Shown in pieces: positions 1-6,897 of a stretch of DNA of 10,981 bases (positions within the stretch are counted from its first letter, which is position 1; every line of letters begins with the position of its first letter). Both the position numbers and the translations under genes were made by a program. This stretch comes from JAVKDP01 sp040222185 (GTDB lineage Bacteria > Bacteroidota > Rhodothermia > Balneolales > Balneolaceae), in NCBI GenBank assembly GCA_040222185.1, contig JAVKDP010000042.1:1-10981 (forward strand). Reading direction: 5' to 3'. The notes beneath the pieces are model-generated. The model did not search any database and was not told where the DNA came from. It saw nothing but the letters and a program-made list of their open reading frames with translations.

Positions 1-1
1 T

Positions 2-379
2 CCTGAACTTCAAGGACGTTTTCCAATTAGGGTGGAACTAAACTCACTTACAGAAAGTGACTTCTTTGATATTCTGACTCATCCAAAAAACGCTTTAACC
101 AAGCAGTATGAAGCTATGCTGGCTACAGAAGGTGTTGAAGTCAGCTTTACAGAAGAAGCGATAAAAGAACTTGCCCGCATTGCAGCTCTTGTTAATTCCC
201 AGGTTGAGAATATCGGAGCACGAAGATTACATACTATTATGTCTTCCTTGTTTGACGAGCTATTATTTGCAGTACCTGATGATATCAACTCAGGGAAAAT
301 CACCATTGATCCGGCTTATGTTGACAAACAACTTGCCGGTTTAGTAAAGGACAAAGATCTAAGCCATTACATCCTTTAA
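2..379 (+). CDS. hslU: HslU, ATPase subunit of the HslUV protease (C-terminal part)
   Basis: This is the 3' end of the AAA+ unfoldase that feeds proteins into the HslV peptidase in the cytoplasm. The open frame runs in from the left edge (PELQGRFPIRVEL), so the GTG at 32 is an internal valine codon and not a start. The part present is the end of the AAA+ module and the C-terminal helical domain. It holds the sensor-2 motif GARRLHT (215-235), followed by a short acidic stretch and the terminal DLSHYIL. In characterised HslU the C-terminal tail (EDLSRFIL in E. coli) docks into HslV and activates it; the close match suggests an intact HslV partner, probably upstream outside the window. The Walker motifs are not in the window. 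Identification is firm because the alignment to the family runs without gaps to the stop codon. Confidence 0.96.
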   Translation, partial: PELQGRFPIRVELNSLTESDFFDILTHPKNALTKQYEAMLATEGVEVSFTEEAIKELARIAALVNSQVENIGARRLHTIMSSLFDELLFAVPDDINSGKITIDPAYVDKQLAGLVKDKDLSHYIL

Positions 380-484
380 CATTGGTTCATACATTTTTAT
401 TTATTACACTCGTTTCAAGTGAAACTAAAAGTATAAATTTAGGTTTAGTAGCTTAGTAGCATAGAAAGAAATATCAGGATACAT

Positions 485-2389
485 ATGACGCTTAAGAGAT
501 TTTTGATCCCAAACTTATTCATCGTTCTGCTTTTGGCAACCCTTAATTTCGCTGGAATTGAGGACATAGTAGTTCAGAAAAATGATGACAAGACCAATCT
601 TACCAAATACGTTCAGGCAACAAGAAGCATCGTTCAAAATTACTTTGGTGATGCCGATCTTGATGTAATGTATAAAAGAAGCGTTAAGTACATGGTGAAT
701 GAAATCCAGGATTCAACCCTGAAGATTTCAGGTACTCCTATCGACACTACTTTTCCAGGTATTGAAATTGAAAGCCTTAGGGAGTCGTATACAAACTTCG
801 AATCTGCTTATTTGTACATAGCAAATAATGCAGAAAATGAAGATATGTACAAACTTACCGAACACGCTATTCGTGGCTTGTTTTCTACATTAGACCCTCA
901 TTCAGTATATATAGAAGCTGATGACAGTGAAGTAGACCAGGAAAACTTTGCAGGTAAATTTCAGGGTATTGGTGTACAATTCCAGATTATTGAAGACACG
1001 ATCACTGTTATTACGGCAATTTCCGGCGGACCAAGTGACCAGCTTGGTATCCGTTCAGGTGACCGGATCGTTCAAATCGGAGATTCATCCGCTGTGAAGT
1101 TTACAAACGACATGGTTCTGAAAAACCTTCGTGGAGAAAAAGGAAGTAAAGTTCGTGTGGGAATTGTAAGACCTGGTGTGAAAGAGATATTGTACTTCAA
1201 CATTACCCGAGATGACATTCCTCTTTATACCGTTGATTCTTCTTACATGCTGGATAATCAAACCGGATATATCAAAATAAATCGTTTTGCTGCTACTACA
1301 CATGATGAGTTTATGCAGGCTATGAGTGATCTTAGGTCAGAAGGGATGGACAGGCTGGTGCTTGACCTTCGTGGAAACCCGGGCGGATACCTGGGACAAG
1401 CTGTTGCAATAGCAGAAGAATTTTTCCCTAAAGGAACAGAGTTGGTAGCTACAAAAAGTAAAAACACCCGCTTTAACCAGGAATATTATTCCAGAAAAGA
1501 TGGTGTATTCAAAGACAAACCTGTTATCCTGTTAGTTGACGAGGGTGCAGCTTCAGCAAGTGAAATCGTTTCTGGCGCACTCCAGGATCATGACAGGGCC
1601 TTGATTGTAGGTAGAAGAACCTTCGGTAAAGGGTTAGTACAGCAACAATATGAGCTGATTGATAAAAGTATGGTGCGAGTTACTATTTCAAGATACCTAA
1701 CTCCTTCTGGCCGTCTTATCCAGAAACCTTTCAATGAGGGTGGTGGTGAAGAATATGCGTATGAGATTTTCCGAAGAAACGACAATCCTATGAATGATGC
1801 AGTGGAATTTGTGGACCAGGTTCCTGACTCACTTCAATATAAAACTGACGCTGGCAGAATCGTTTATGGCGGTGGCGGTGTTGTTCCCGATTATATAATA
1901 CAGCCGGATACCAGCCGATCAGGATATATGATTAATTTTGCACTTCGAAAAAGAGCTTCTTTCGAGTATGTGAGAGCTTTCCTTGACGAGAATGGTGATG
2001 AGTTTAGAAATAAATGGGAATCAGACTTTGAAAACTTCAGAGCTAACTTTTCATGGACTGATGGAGATATTGCAGCTTTTAAGTCATCCTTACTAGAAAA
2101 AGGCATGGTGATATCAGAAGATTTGGAAGAACCTAAATTCAAAAGCGATTCACTCTTTGTACCGGCTGGTTACTTTGAAGATGTAGCCTGGATGGCTGAA
2201 GGAAGAATGAAAGCTGAACTGGCACGCCAGGTTTGGGGAATGCAATACTTCTACCCTATTGTAAATGATACTTTTGATACCACATTAAAAGAAGCTATGA
2301 CTCTTTGGGATGCGGTTTCAAGGCTTGAAGCTTTAGCTAAAGGTCGGGCCAATGCTGATGATGTTTCAAATCTTAAAGAAGACGGATAA
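485..2389 (+). CDS. S41 family C-terminal processing protease (CtpA/Prc-like), exported
   Basis: Serine protease with a Ser-Lys dyad that cleaves proteins near their C-termini in the periplasm. Residues 1-24 form a hydrophobic signal peptide or anchor. A PDZ domain spans about 157-240, beginning with the usual GIGVQF, and the S41 catalytic domain follows. The active site is visible: S357 in GAASASE, K382 in TFGKG and Q386. The Ser-Lys distance of 25 equals that of E. coli Prc (S430/K455). After the protease core, roughly residues 490-634 form a charged, mostly helical tail with no domain I recognise. The length of 634 residues is somewhat long for a CtpA. The start ATG has a weak AGGA five bases upstream. 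It lies 105 bp after hslU and ends at a strong terminator, so it is probably a single transcription unit or the end of one. Substrates cannot be inferred. Confidence 0.94.
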   Translation: MTLKRFLIPNLFIVLLLATLNFAGIEDIVVQKNDDKTNLTKYVQATRSIVQNYFGDADLDVMYKRSVKYMVNEIQDSTLKISGTPIDTTFPGIEIESLRESYTNFESAYLYIANNAENEDMYKLTEHAIRGLFSTLDPHSVYIEADDSEVDQENFAGKFQGIGVQFQIIEDTITVITAISGGPSDQLGIRSGDRIVQIGDSSAVKFTNDMVLKNLRGEKGSKVRVGIVRPGVKEILYFNITRDDIPLYTVDSSYMLDNQTGYIKINRFAATTHDEFMQAMSDLRSEGMDRLVLDLRGNPGGYLGQAVAIAEEFFPKGTELVATKSKNTRFNQEYYSRKDGVFKDKPVILLVDEGAASASEIVSGALQDHDRALIVGRRTFGKGLVQQQYELIDKSMVRVTISRYLTPSGRLIQKPFNEGGGEEYAYEIFRRNDNPMNDAVEFVDQVPDSLQYKTDAGRIVYGGGGVVPDYIIQPDTSRSGYMINFALRKRASFEYVRAFLDENGDEFRNKWESDFENFRANFSWTDGDIAAFKSSLLEKGMVISEDLEEPKFKSDSLFVPAGYFEDVAWMAEGRMKAELARQVWGMQYFYPIVNDTFDTTLKEAMTLWDAVSRLEALAKGRANADDVSNLKEDG

Positions 2390-2412
2390 ATATATTTCCA
2401 TCTGATTTTATA

Positions 2413-2442
2413 GCCTTCCATATCCTGGAAGGCTTTTTTTTT
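2413..2442 (+). terminator. Rho-independent terminator after the S41 protease
   Basis: A perfect 8-bp stem GCCTTCCA / TGGAAGGC (2413-2420 with 2426-2433) has a 5-base loop and is followed directly by nine T. It starts 24 bases after the protease stop codon. The stem shares GCCTTC/GAAGGC with the terminator at 3408. Confidence 0.93.
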
Positions 2443-2544
2443 GCAAAATTATTAAGACCTCTTCTCTCTTCAACATTCTTTAGTATATTATGGTATTGTT
2501 ACATGGCTATTATCTAAATATTACTATCATCTAAACTTAACATC

Positions 2545-3384
2545 ATGGTCAATCGAGTTCTATCAGTTTTTATTACTGCACTTTTAATTGCTTCTACTTC
2601 CTATGCGCAGTCGGTTATAATAAATGAAATCAATTATAACTCTGCAGCTGACAGAGACACTGAAGACTGGGTTGAAATCTATAATAAAAGTGCTTCTACT
2701 GTAGATATTTCAGGCTGGATTATCAAAGATAGTAATGAAGACAACTCCTTCATTTTCCCGGCATCAACATCCCTTAGTGCTGGCGAATATTTGGTAATTG
2801 TAAGAGACCTGGATGACTTTAAAATGTTTTTCCCTGAAGTCACTAATGTAATTGATAGTATTGATTTCAACTTTGGTAATGGAGGTGAATTGGTTCGACT
2901 TTTGAATGCTTCAGAAGTAATTGTGGACCAGGTAGAGTATGATGATGAAGGAGACTGGCCCACCGAACCGGATGGAGAAGGCAATACATTAGAATTAAAA
3001 GATCCTGAGCTGGATAACAGCCTTGCATCGAGTTGGGGAGCTTCTAGTGGATTTGGTACTCCTGGTGCACAAAACTCTCTTGTTGTTAGCAATGAAGGAG
3101 ATCCTGGTAGTGAAATTCCAACCTCACTTTCTCTTTCTCAAAATTTCCCCAATCCTTTTAACCCATCTACCAATATTGAGTATTTTGTTGAAAACACTGG
3201 TGAAGTAAGTCTCGAAGTTTTTGATGTACTGGGTCAAAAAGTTTCTACATTAGTTAATCAAAAGCAGGCTACAGGTGTTTATACCGTGAGCTTTGATGCT
3301 TCAAATCTTCCATCAGGAATCTATATGTACAGGTTAAGGTCTAATGGCGTTACTCTGACCAAGAGAATGACTTTACTTAAATAA
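2545..3384 (+). CDS. Secreted lamin-tail-domain protein with T9SS type A sorting domain
   Basis: A secreted protein of 279 residues. Residues 1-21 are a clear signal peptide ending SYA before QS. Residues 23 to about 150 form a lamin-tail domain (LTD): it opens VIINEINYN and continues with DWVEIYN and ISGWIIKD, the usual first strands of this Ig-like fold. After a linker, residues 197-279 are a C-terminal sorting domain containing FPNPFNPST, VFDVLGQKV and LPSGIYMYRL, and ending KRMTLLK. That domain is the address label for the type IX secretion system, which exports the protein across the outer membrane and trims the tail. No catalytic residues are evident, so a binding, structural or adhesive role is inferred. 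The gene lies between two hairpin terminators and is probably monocistronic. The start at ATG 2545 gives an uninterrupted signal peptide; no Shine-Dalgarno is visible. Confidence 0.9.
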   Translation: MVNRVLSVFITALLIASTSYAQSVIINEINYNSAADRDTEDWVEIYNKSASTVDISGWIIKDSNEDNSFIFPASTSLSAGEYLVIVRDLDDFKMFFPEVTNVIDSIDFNFGNGGELVRLLNASEVIVDQVEYDDEGDWPTEPDGEGNTLELKDPELDNSLASSWGASSGFGTPGAQNSLVVSNEGDPGSEIPTSLSLSQNFPNPFNPSTNIEYFVENTGEVSLEVFDVLGQKVSTLVNQKQATGVYTVSFDASNLPSGIYMYRLRSNGVTLTKRMTLLK

Positions 3385-3407
3385 TTACATATTTAAAAAA
3401 TTTAGCA

Positions 3408-3438
3408 GCCTTCTCTCTTCATGCGGGAAGGCTTTTTT
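3408..3438 (+). terminator. Rho-independent terminator after the lamin-tail protein
   Basis: The stem GCCTTC/GAAGGC (3408-3413 with 3427-3432) extends by one G-U and one C-G pair. It has a nine-base loop and is followed by six T. It starts 24 bases after the stop codon, the same offset as for the terminator at 2413. Confidence 0.88.
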
Positions 3439-3469
3439 ATTTTAACCTGATACTACTCACTTTCCATCT

Positions 3470-4567
3470 ATGCTTTTTACTCTCTCTTTAGTTGTTTTTA
3501 CTTCATTGGCGGTTTACATATTTATGCAGCAACCCAAGTTCGGGAAACTACCATCAGGTGAGCGCTTAGAGCGAGTTAAAAACTCCCCGAATTACAAAGA
3601 CGGGCAATTCCAGAACCTGAGCTTCACTCCTGATTTATCTGAAGACTCCAGTTATTATATTTTACTCAAGGACTTTTTCTTTACCCGTTTTCCCCGTGTA
3701 AAGCCTAAGGAAATTATCCCATCAAAAAAGACCGATTTAAAAAAATTAAAGGGTGATGAAGATGTTTTAGTCTGGTTTGGGCACTCTTCCTATTTCCTAC
3801 AAGTTGATGGGAAAAAGATTCTGGTAGACCCGGTTTTTGGAAAGGCAGCATCTCCCCTCTCTTTTACGACAAATGCTTTTCCCGGAACCAATGTGTATGT
3901 CCCTGAAGATATACCTGAGATCGATTACCTGTTTATTTCGCATGATCACTGGGATCATTTAGATTATGAAACTCTCCTTGAACTAAAACCAAAGATCGGA
4001 ACTATAATTTGTGGTCTTGGAATTGGAGAGCATTTCGAGTATTGGGGATTTGATCCTGAAAAGATTATCGAAAATGATTGGGAACAGGAAATTGACCTGG
4101 GAGAAGGTTTTACTGTTCATACAACTCCTGCCAGGCACTTTTCGGGCCGTGGATTTAAGAGGAACCAGGGGCTTTGGTTATCCTTTGTATTAAAAACTCC
4201 TACCATGAATCTCTTTCTGGGTGGTGATAGTGGTTATGATACTCACTTTAAGGACATCGGAACAAAGTTTGGCCCTTTCGATCTTTCAATACTGGAAAAT
4301 GGTCAATACGATAAAAGCTGGAAATATATCCACATTATGCCTGATGAGCTTATCAGAGCTGCTTCAGACTTGAAATCAAAAGTGCTCTTTCCAGTTCATT
4401 CGGCTAAATTCCCACTTGCAAACCACCCATGGGATGAACCTCTCAAAAAAGCAGCTGAGCATGCTACGGAAGCTGGTATGCCACTAATCACTCCTGTTAT
4501 TGGTGAGAAGGTTGTACTAAAAGAAATGGATCAACCTTTCTCCAGGTGGTGGGAAAGTATCGACTAG
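3470..4567 (+). CDS. NAPE-PLD-like metallo-beta-lactamase-fold hydrolase, membrane-anchored
   Basis: A 365-residue MBL-fold hydrolase, closest by motif to the N-acyl-phosphatidylethanolamine phospholipase D / UlaG (COG2220) group. Residues 1-19 form one hydrophobic helix, so the enzyme is probably anchored to a membrane. All seven expected zinc ligands can be placed: H158, H160, D162 and H163 in SHDHWDHLD, then H223, D253 in GGDSGY, and H310 in PVHSAKF. Their spacing (65, 30, 57) closely follows that of mammalian NAPE-PLD (68, 31, 59). Other shared motifs are VWFGHSSYFL, LVDPVF followed by ASPL, and FGPFDL. Family members act as phosphodiesterases or lactonases; a phospholipid substrate here is inferred from the motifs and anchor, not shown. 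The start overlaps no neighbour and has no Shine-Dalgarno. The gene lies between a terminator upstream and a weak hairpin downstream. Confidence 0.9.
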   Translation: MLFTLSLVVFTSLAVYIFMQQPKFGKLPSGERLERVKNSPNYKDGQFQNLSFTPDLSEDSSYYILLKDFFFTRFPRVKPKEIIPSKKTDLKKLKGDEDVLVWFGHSSYFLQVDGKKILVDPVFGKAASPLSFTTNAFPGTNVYVPEDIPEIDYLFISHDHWDHLDYETLLELKPKIGTIICGLGIGEHFEYWGFDPEKIIENDWEQEIDLGEGFTVHTTPARHFSGRGFKRNQGLWLSFVLKTPTMNLFLGGDSGYDTHFKDIGTKFGPFDLSILENGQYDKSWKYIHIMPDELIRAASDLKSKVLFPVHSAKFPLANHPWDEPLKKAAEHATEAGMPLITPVIGEKVVLKEMDQPFSRWWESID

Positions 4568-4572
4568 TGTTT

Positions 4573-4594
4573 AGAACACTTCTCGTTCTTTTTT
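4573..4594 (+). terminator. Weak candidate terminator after the NAPE-PLD-like gene
   Basis: A 5-bp stem AGAAC/GTTCT with a seven-base loop is followed by a run of T, six bases after the stop codon. The stem is short and AT-rich, so termination may be incomplete. Confidence 0.45.
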
Positions 4595-4695
4595 AAAAAA
4601 ATTAGTTAGTCCATTAGGGGGTTCTTTGTCTTCAGGTGTAATAGAGATGTGAATCTTAACATTTAGAAGCGCAGTGAAAGTTTAAAGAAAACCTT

Positions 4696-4739
4696 TCGTC
4701 TAAAAATCAGATCACGCAAACAATATTCATCTTAGACGA
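4696..4739. promoter_or_regulatory. 8-bp inverted repeat in the leader of the CotH-like gene
   Basis: The arms TCGTCTAA (4696-4703) and TTAGACGA (4732-4739) are perfect complements separated by 28 bases. The right arm ends seven bases before the ATG at 4747. It could be an operator or an RNA hairpin that closes the start site. Function is inferred only from position. Confidence 0.35.
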
Positions 4740-4746
4740 TTTTATT

Positions 4747-6090
4747 ATGGAAACTAAATATCTAATCCCAATAATTGCATTTATAACCTTAACCTTTGCG
4801 TGTACAAGCAGCCCAACTTCAGAAACTGGTGGAGATGTGGAGATAGATATTGAGGAGGTTACAGACTTACAAACTCCTGATTGGACTACCGATACTCATA
4901 GCAATGATGTTGATCCAAATTATGATGTTGTGTTTGAGGAAAACTCGGTTAAAAGAATTGATATTACAATCAGCTCAGCAAATTGGTCGGCCATGCAGAC
5001 TGACCTTGATAATAACTTAAGCGGTGTTTCTGTTTCAGATATAGACTTCACGCCGGTTTGGGTGCCATCAACCATTACTTTTGATGGAATAGACTGGTAC
5101 CAGGTGGGGATCAGGTATAAAGGCAATTCCACGCTTTCGAGTGCATATAGAAGTAATGGCGATAAATATCCTTTCAAGTTGGATTTTGATGAATTTGAAG
5201 ACACCTATCCCCAGATTGATAACCAACGATTTTATGGCTTTAAGCAACTTAACTTAAGCAATAATAACTCTGACGGAACTTATATGAGGGAGAAAGTAGC
5301 ATCTGACTTGTTCCGTGCATTCGGTGTTGTAGCACCAAGAACAGCGTTCTATGCCGTATACCTGGATAGAGGAAACGGAGCAAGCTTTATCGGCTTATAC
5401 ACTTTAGTTGAAGAAGTAGATGACTCTGTACCTGAATCCCAATTCCCTGACGACGATGGTAACTTATACAAGCCAGATGGTGATGCTGCTTCTTTTGCTT
5501 CGGGTACTTACAATGAAGAAGAGATGGACAAAAAAACCAATGAAGATGAAGCAGACTATAGCGATGTAAAAGCATTGTACGATCTCTTGCATAGTTCAAC
5601 CAGGACTACTGATATCGATCAATGGAAATCCGACCTTGAAAGCATTTTTAATGTTGATAACTACCTTAAATACTTGGCTGTTAATAATGTAATTCAGAAC
5701 TGGGATACCTATGGTTTAATGACTCATAACTACTTCTTGTATAACGATGAGGGCTTATTAACATGGATTCCATGGGATAACAACGAATCTTTCCAGGACG
5801 GGAAAATGGGTGGTGCTGTTAGCCTTGGTATGACTGAAGTAAGCAGTAGTTGGCCTATTATCCGATATATCATGGATGTAGAAGAATATGAGACTACGTA
5901 CAAAGGTTACGTTAGTGCATTCTGTGGTGGCGTTTTCACCTCGGGCACAATGAGCAACCTTCTAACAAATTATGAAGCACTTTTAACTGATTATGCTTCA
6001 CAAGAGTCATCAGGATTCAGTAGCTCAGTAAGCTCATTGAAATCCTATATAGAACTAAGGAATACAACTGCATCAAATTTTGCTCAATAA
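4747..6090 (+). CDS. CotH kinase family lipoprotein
   Basis: A 447-residue secreted protein with the atypical kinase fold of CotH, the spore-coat protein kinase of Bacillus; in non-spore-formers the substrate is unknown. The N-terminus is a hydrophobic segment ending at C19 (TFAC), a slightly imperfect lipobox, so it is probably lipid-anchored. Residues 20-65 are an acidic, disordered-looking linker. The CotH domain covers about 66 to 420: VKRIDITIS, GIRYKGNST (K125), YPFKLDFD (K144), QNWDTYG (D320) and WIPWDNNESF (D344). By analogy with characterised CotH proteins, the Asp of NWD and the Asp of PWD are the likely catalytic and metal-binding residues. There is no T9SS tail. A strong terminator follows, and the gene starts 179 bp after the hydrolase, so it is probably transcribed alone. 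No Shine-Dalgarno is present; the start is ATT-ATG. Confidence 0.9.
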   Translation: METKYLIPIIAFITLTFACTSSPTSETGGDVEIDIEEVTDLQTPDWTTDTHSNDVDPNYDVVFEENSVKRIDITISSANWSAMQTDLDNNLSGVSVSDIDFTPVWVPSTITFDGIDWYQVGIRYKGNSTLSSAYRSNGDKYPFKLDFDEFEDTYPQIDNQRFYGFKQLNLSNNNSDGTYMREKVASDLFRAFGVVAPRTAFYAVYLDRGNGASFIGLYTLVEEVDDSVPESQFPDDDGNLYKPDGDAASFASGTYNEEEMDKKTNEDEADYSDVKALYDLLHSSTRTTDIDQWKSDLESIFNVDNYLKYLAVNNVIQNWDTYGLMTHNYFLYNDEGLLTWIPWDNNESFQDGKMGGAVSLGMTEVSSSWPIIRYIMDVEEYETTYKGYVSAFCGGVFTSGTMSNLLTNYEALLTDYASQESSGFSSSVSSLKSYIELRNTTASNFAQ

Positions 6091-6116
6091 GTAGCAATTT
6101 CCAGGGTACCGAATCG

Positions 6117-6144
6117 AAAAAGGACGGGAAACCGTCCTTTTTTT
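6117..6144 (+). terminator. Rho-independent terminator after the CotH-like gene
   Basis: The stem GGACGG/CCGTCC is closed by a GAAA tetraloop (6128-6131). It is extended by A-T pairs on the flanks and followed by seven T. It begins 27 bases after the stop codon. Confidence 0.93.
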
Positions 6145-6147
6145 GAT

Positions 6148-6165
6148 TATTTCGGGTACGAAATA
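6148..6165. promoter_or_regulatory. Candidate operator upstream of the Crp/Fnr regulator gene
   Basis: A perfect dyad, TATTTCG and CGAAATA around a 4-base spacer, centred about 71 bases before the regulator's ATG. The 4-base spacing between half-sites matches the FNR type of Crp/Fnr site, which suggests autoregulation. The half-site differs from that of the dyad at 6816, and no clear promoter box was found beside it. Confidence 0.4.
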
Positions 6166-6227
6166 TTTCCTACTATTCGGTTTGATAAAAGAGGTTTATA
6201 AAGACATAATTGCTACCGAATACTGAT

Positions 6228-6809
6228 ATGGACAAAGCCCAAATTCTTGCTAAAGCATTTAATACTTCCAGTTTTTCTCCTTCTGAGATGGATAAAATGA
6301 CTTCTCTTTTTGAATTCGTAAGCTTTCAGAAAGGAGATTTCGTTCTTCAACAAGGAACTGTAGCAAATAACCTTATGATTGTCTTAGAGGGTCTGCTTCG
6401 TTCTTTTGCTATAGATCCTGACGGAAATGAAATTACGACCAGCTTTCATGGAAAAGGTTCCGGAGTTCTTGAAGTCGCGTCTTTTTTCCTAAGAGTTCCA
6501 ACCAAAGAAAACACCCAGGCATTAAGTGATGGCAAAGGCCTTAAAATAAGTTTTGAAGGGTTTCAGGAACTGTTTCACAGTATTCCTAATTTTCGTGAAG
6601 CAGGCCGTGCACGATTAGTAAATGGCTTTTTTGCACTCAAAAACAGAAGTCTTTCTATGATAACTGAATCGGCTGAAAACAGATATCTCCAGTTATTGGA
6701 AACTCATCCACAAGTAATCGCTGAAGCTCCATTAAAGCATATTGCAACCTATCTTGGTATCACTGATACTTCCCTTAGTCGTATTCGAAGAGAGCTCTCA
6801 AAAAAATAA
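6228..6809 (+). CDS. Crp/Fnr family transcriptional regulator
   Basis: A 193-residue DNA-binding regulator. The N-terminal part (about 20-115) is a cyclic-nucleotide-binding-type beta barrel: FQKGDFVLQQG, then VLEGLLRSF and a DGNEI turn. A long dimer helix follows, then a C-terminal winged helix with APLKHIATYLGIT and the recognition helix SLSRIRREL. This C-terminus is the common Bacteroidota type. There are no cysteines, so an FNR-style iron-sulfur sensor is excluded. The phosphate-binding segment of cAMP-type members, with its conserved Arg, is not recognisable (GVLEVASFF), so the ligand is unknown. An in-frame TTG at 6210 would add six residues; I prefer ATG 6228 because the added residues fall outside the domain. 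Dyads flank the gene at 6148 and 6816, and it probably controls the operon beginning at 6898. Confidence 0.9.
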   Translation: MDKAQILAKAFNTSSFSPSEMDKMTSLFEFVSFQKGDFVLQQGTVANNLMIVLEGLLRSFAIDPDGNEITTSFHGKGSGVLEVASFFLRVPTKENTQALSDGKGLKISFEGFQELFHSIPNFREAGRARLVNGFFALKNRSLSMITESAENRYLQLLETHPQVIAEAPLKHIATYLGITDTSLSRIRRELSKK

Positions 6810-6815
6810 ATTCAT

Positions 6816-6835
6816 TTCTTGTCATAGGACAAGAA
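6816..6835. promoter_or_regulatory. Perfect 8+8 bp dyad, likely Crp/Fnr-family operator
   Basis: The arms TTCTTGTC and GACAAGAA are exact complements around the spacer ATAG. The core TTGTC-N4-GACAA has the same layout as the FNR consensus TTGAT-N4-ATCAA. It sits seven bases after the regulator's stop codon and 62 bases before the ATG of the YciI-like gene. No T run follows, so it is not a terminator. Confidence 0.65.
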
Positions 6836-6854
6836 TCAATAGTTTCTCACCTCT

Positions 6855-6862
6855 TAGCTTTT
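6855..6862 (+). promoter_or_regulatory. Possible -7 promoter element for the YciI operon
   Basis: TAGCTTTT matches seven of eight positions of the Bacteroidota -7 box TAnnTTTG and is followed by G. No -33 TTTG is at the right distance. A start about six bases downstream would put the dyad at 6816 near -42, the usual place for an activator that contacts the polymerase. This is inference. Confidence 0.35.
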
Positions 6863-6897
6863 GTTTGTAGTTAACCATCAACTAAAAACCACAAACA

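Noticed and set aside
32..34. GTG as the start of a separate 115-residue gene
   Set aside because: The hslU frame is open from base 2 and matches the family through this codon (PIRVEL).
412..425. Small hairpin GTTTC-AAGT-GAAAC after hslU
   Set aside because: Only five pairs and no T run follows, so it is not a convincing terminator.
2679..3092. 137-residue open frame on the minus strand
   Set aside because: It lies opposite the lamin-tail gene, whose domains are clear, and shows no protein motif of its own.
2461..3421. 12-base direct repeat CTTCTCTCTTCA at 2461-2472 and 3410-3421 flanking the lamin-tail gene
   Set aside because: Low-complexity pyrimidine sequence; a match of this length is expected by chance within 11 kb, and there are no insertion-sequence features.
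6210..6227. TTG start adding six residues to the Crp/Fnr regulator
   Set aside because: ATG at 6228 begins a normal N-terminus (MDKAQIL); the extra residues carry no domain sequence and no ribosome site precedes the TTG.
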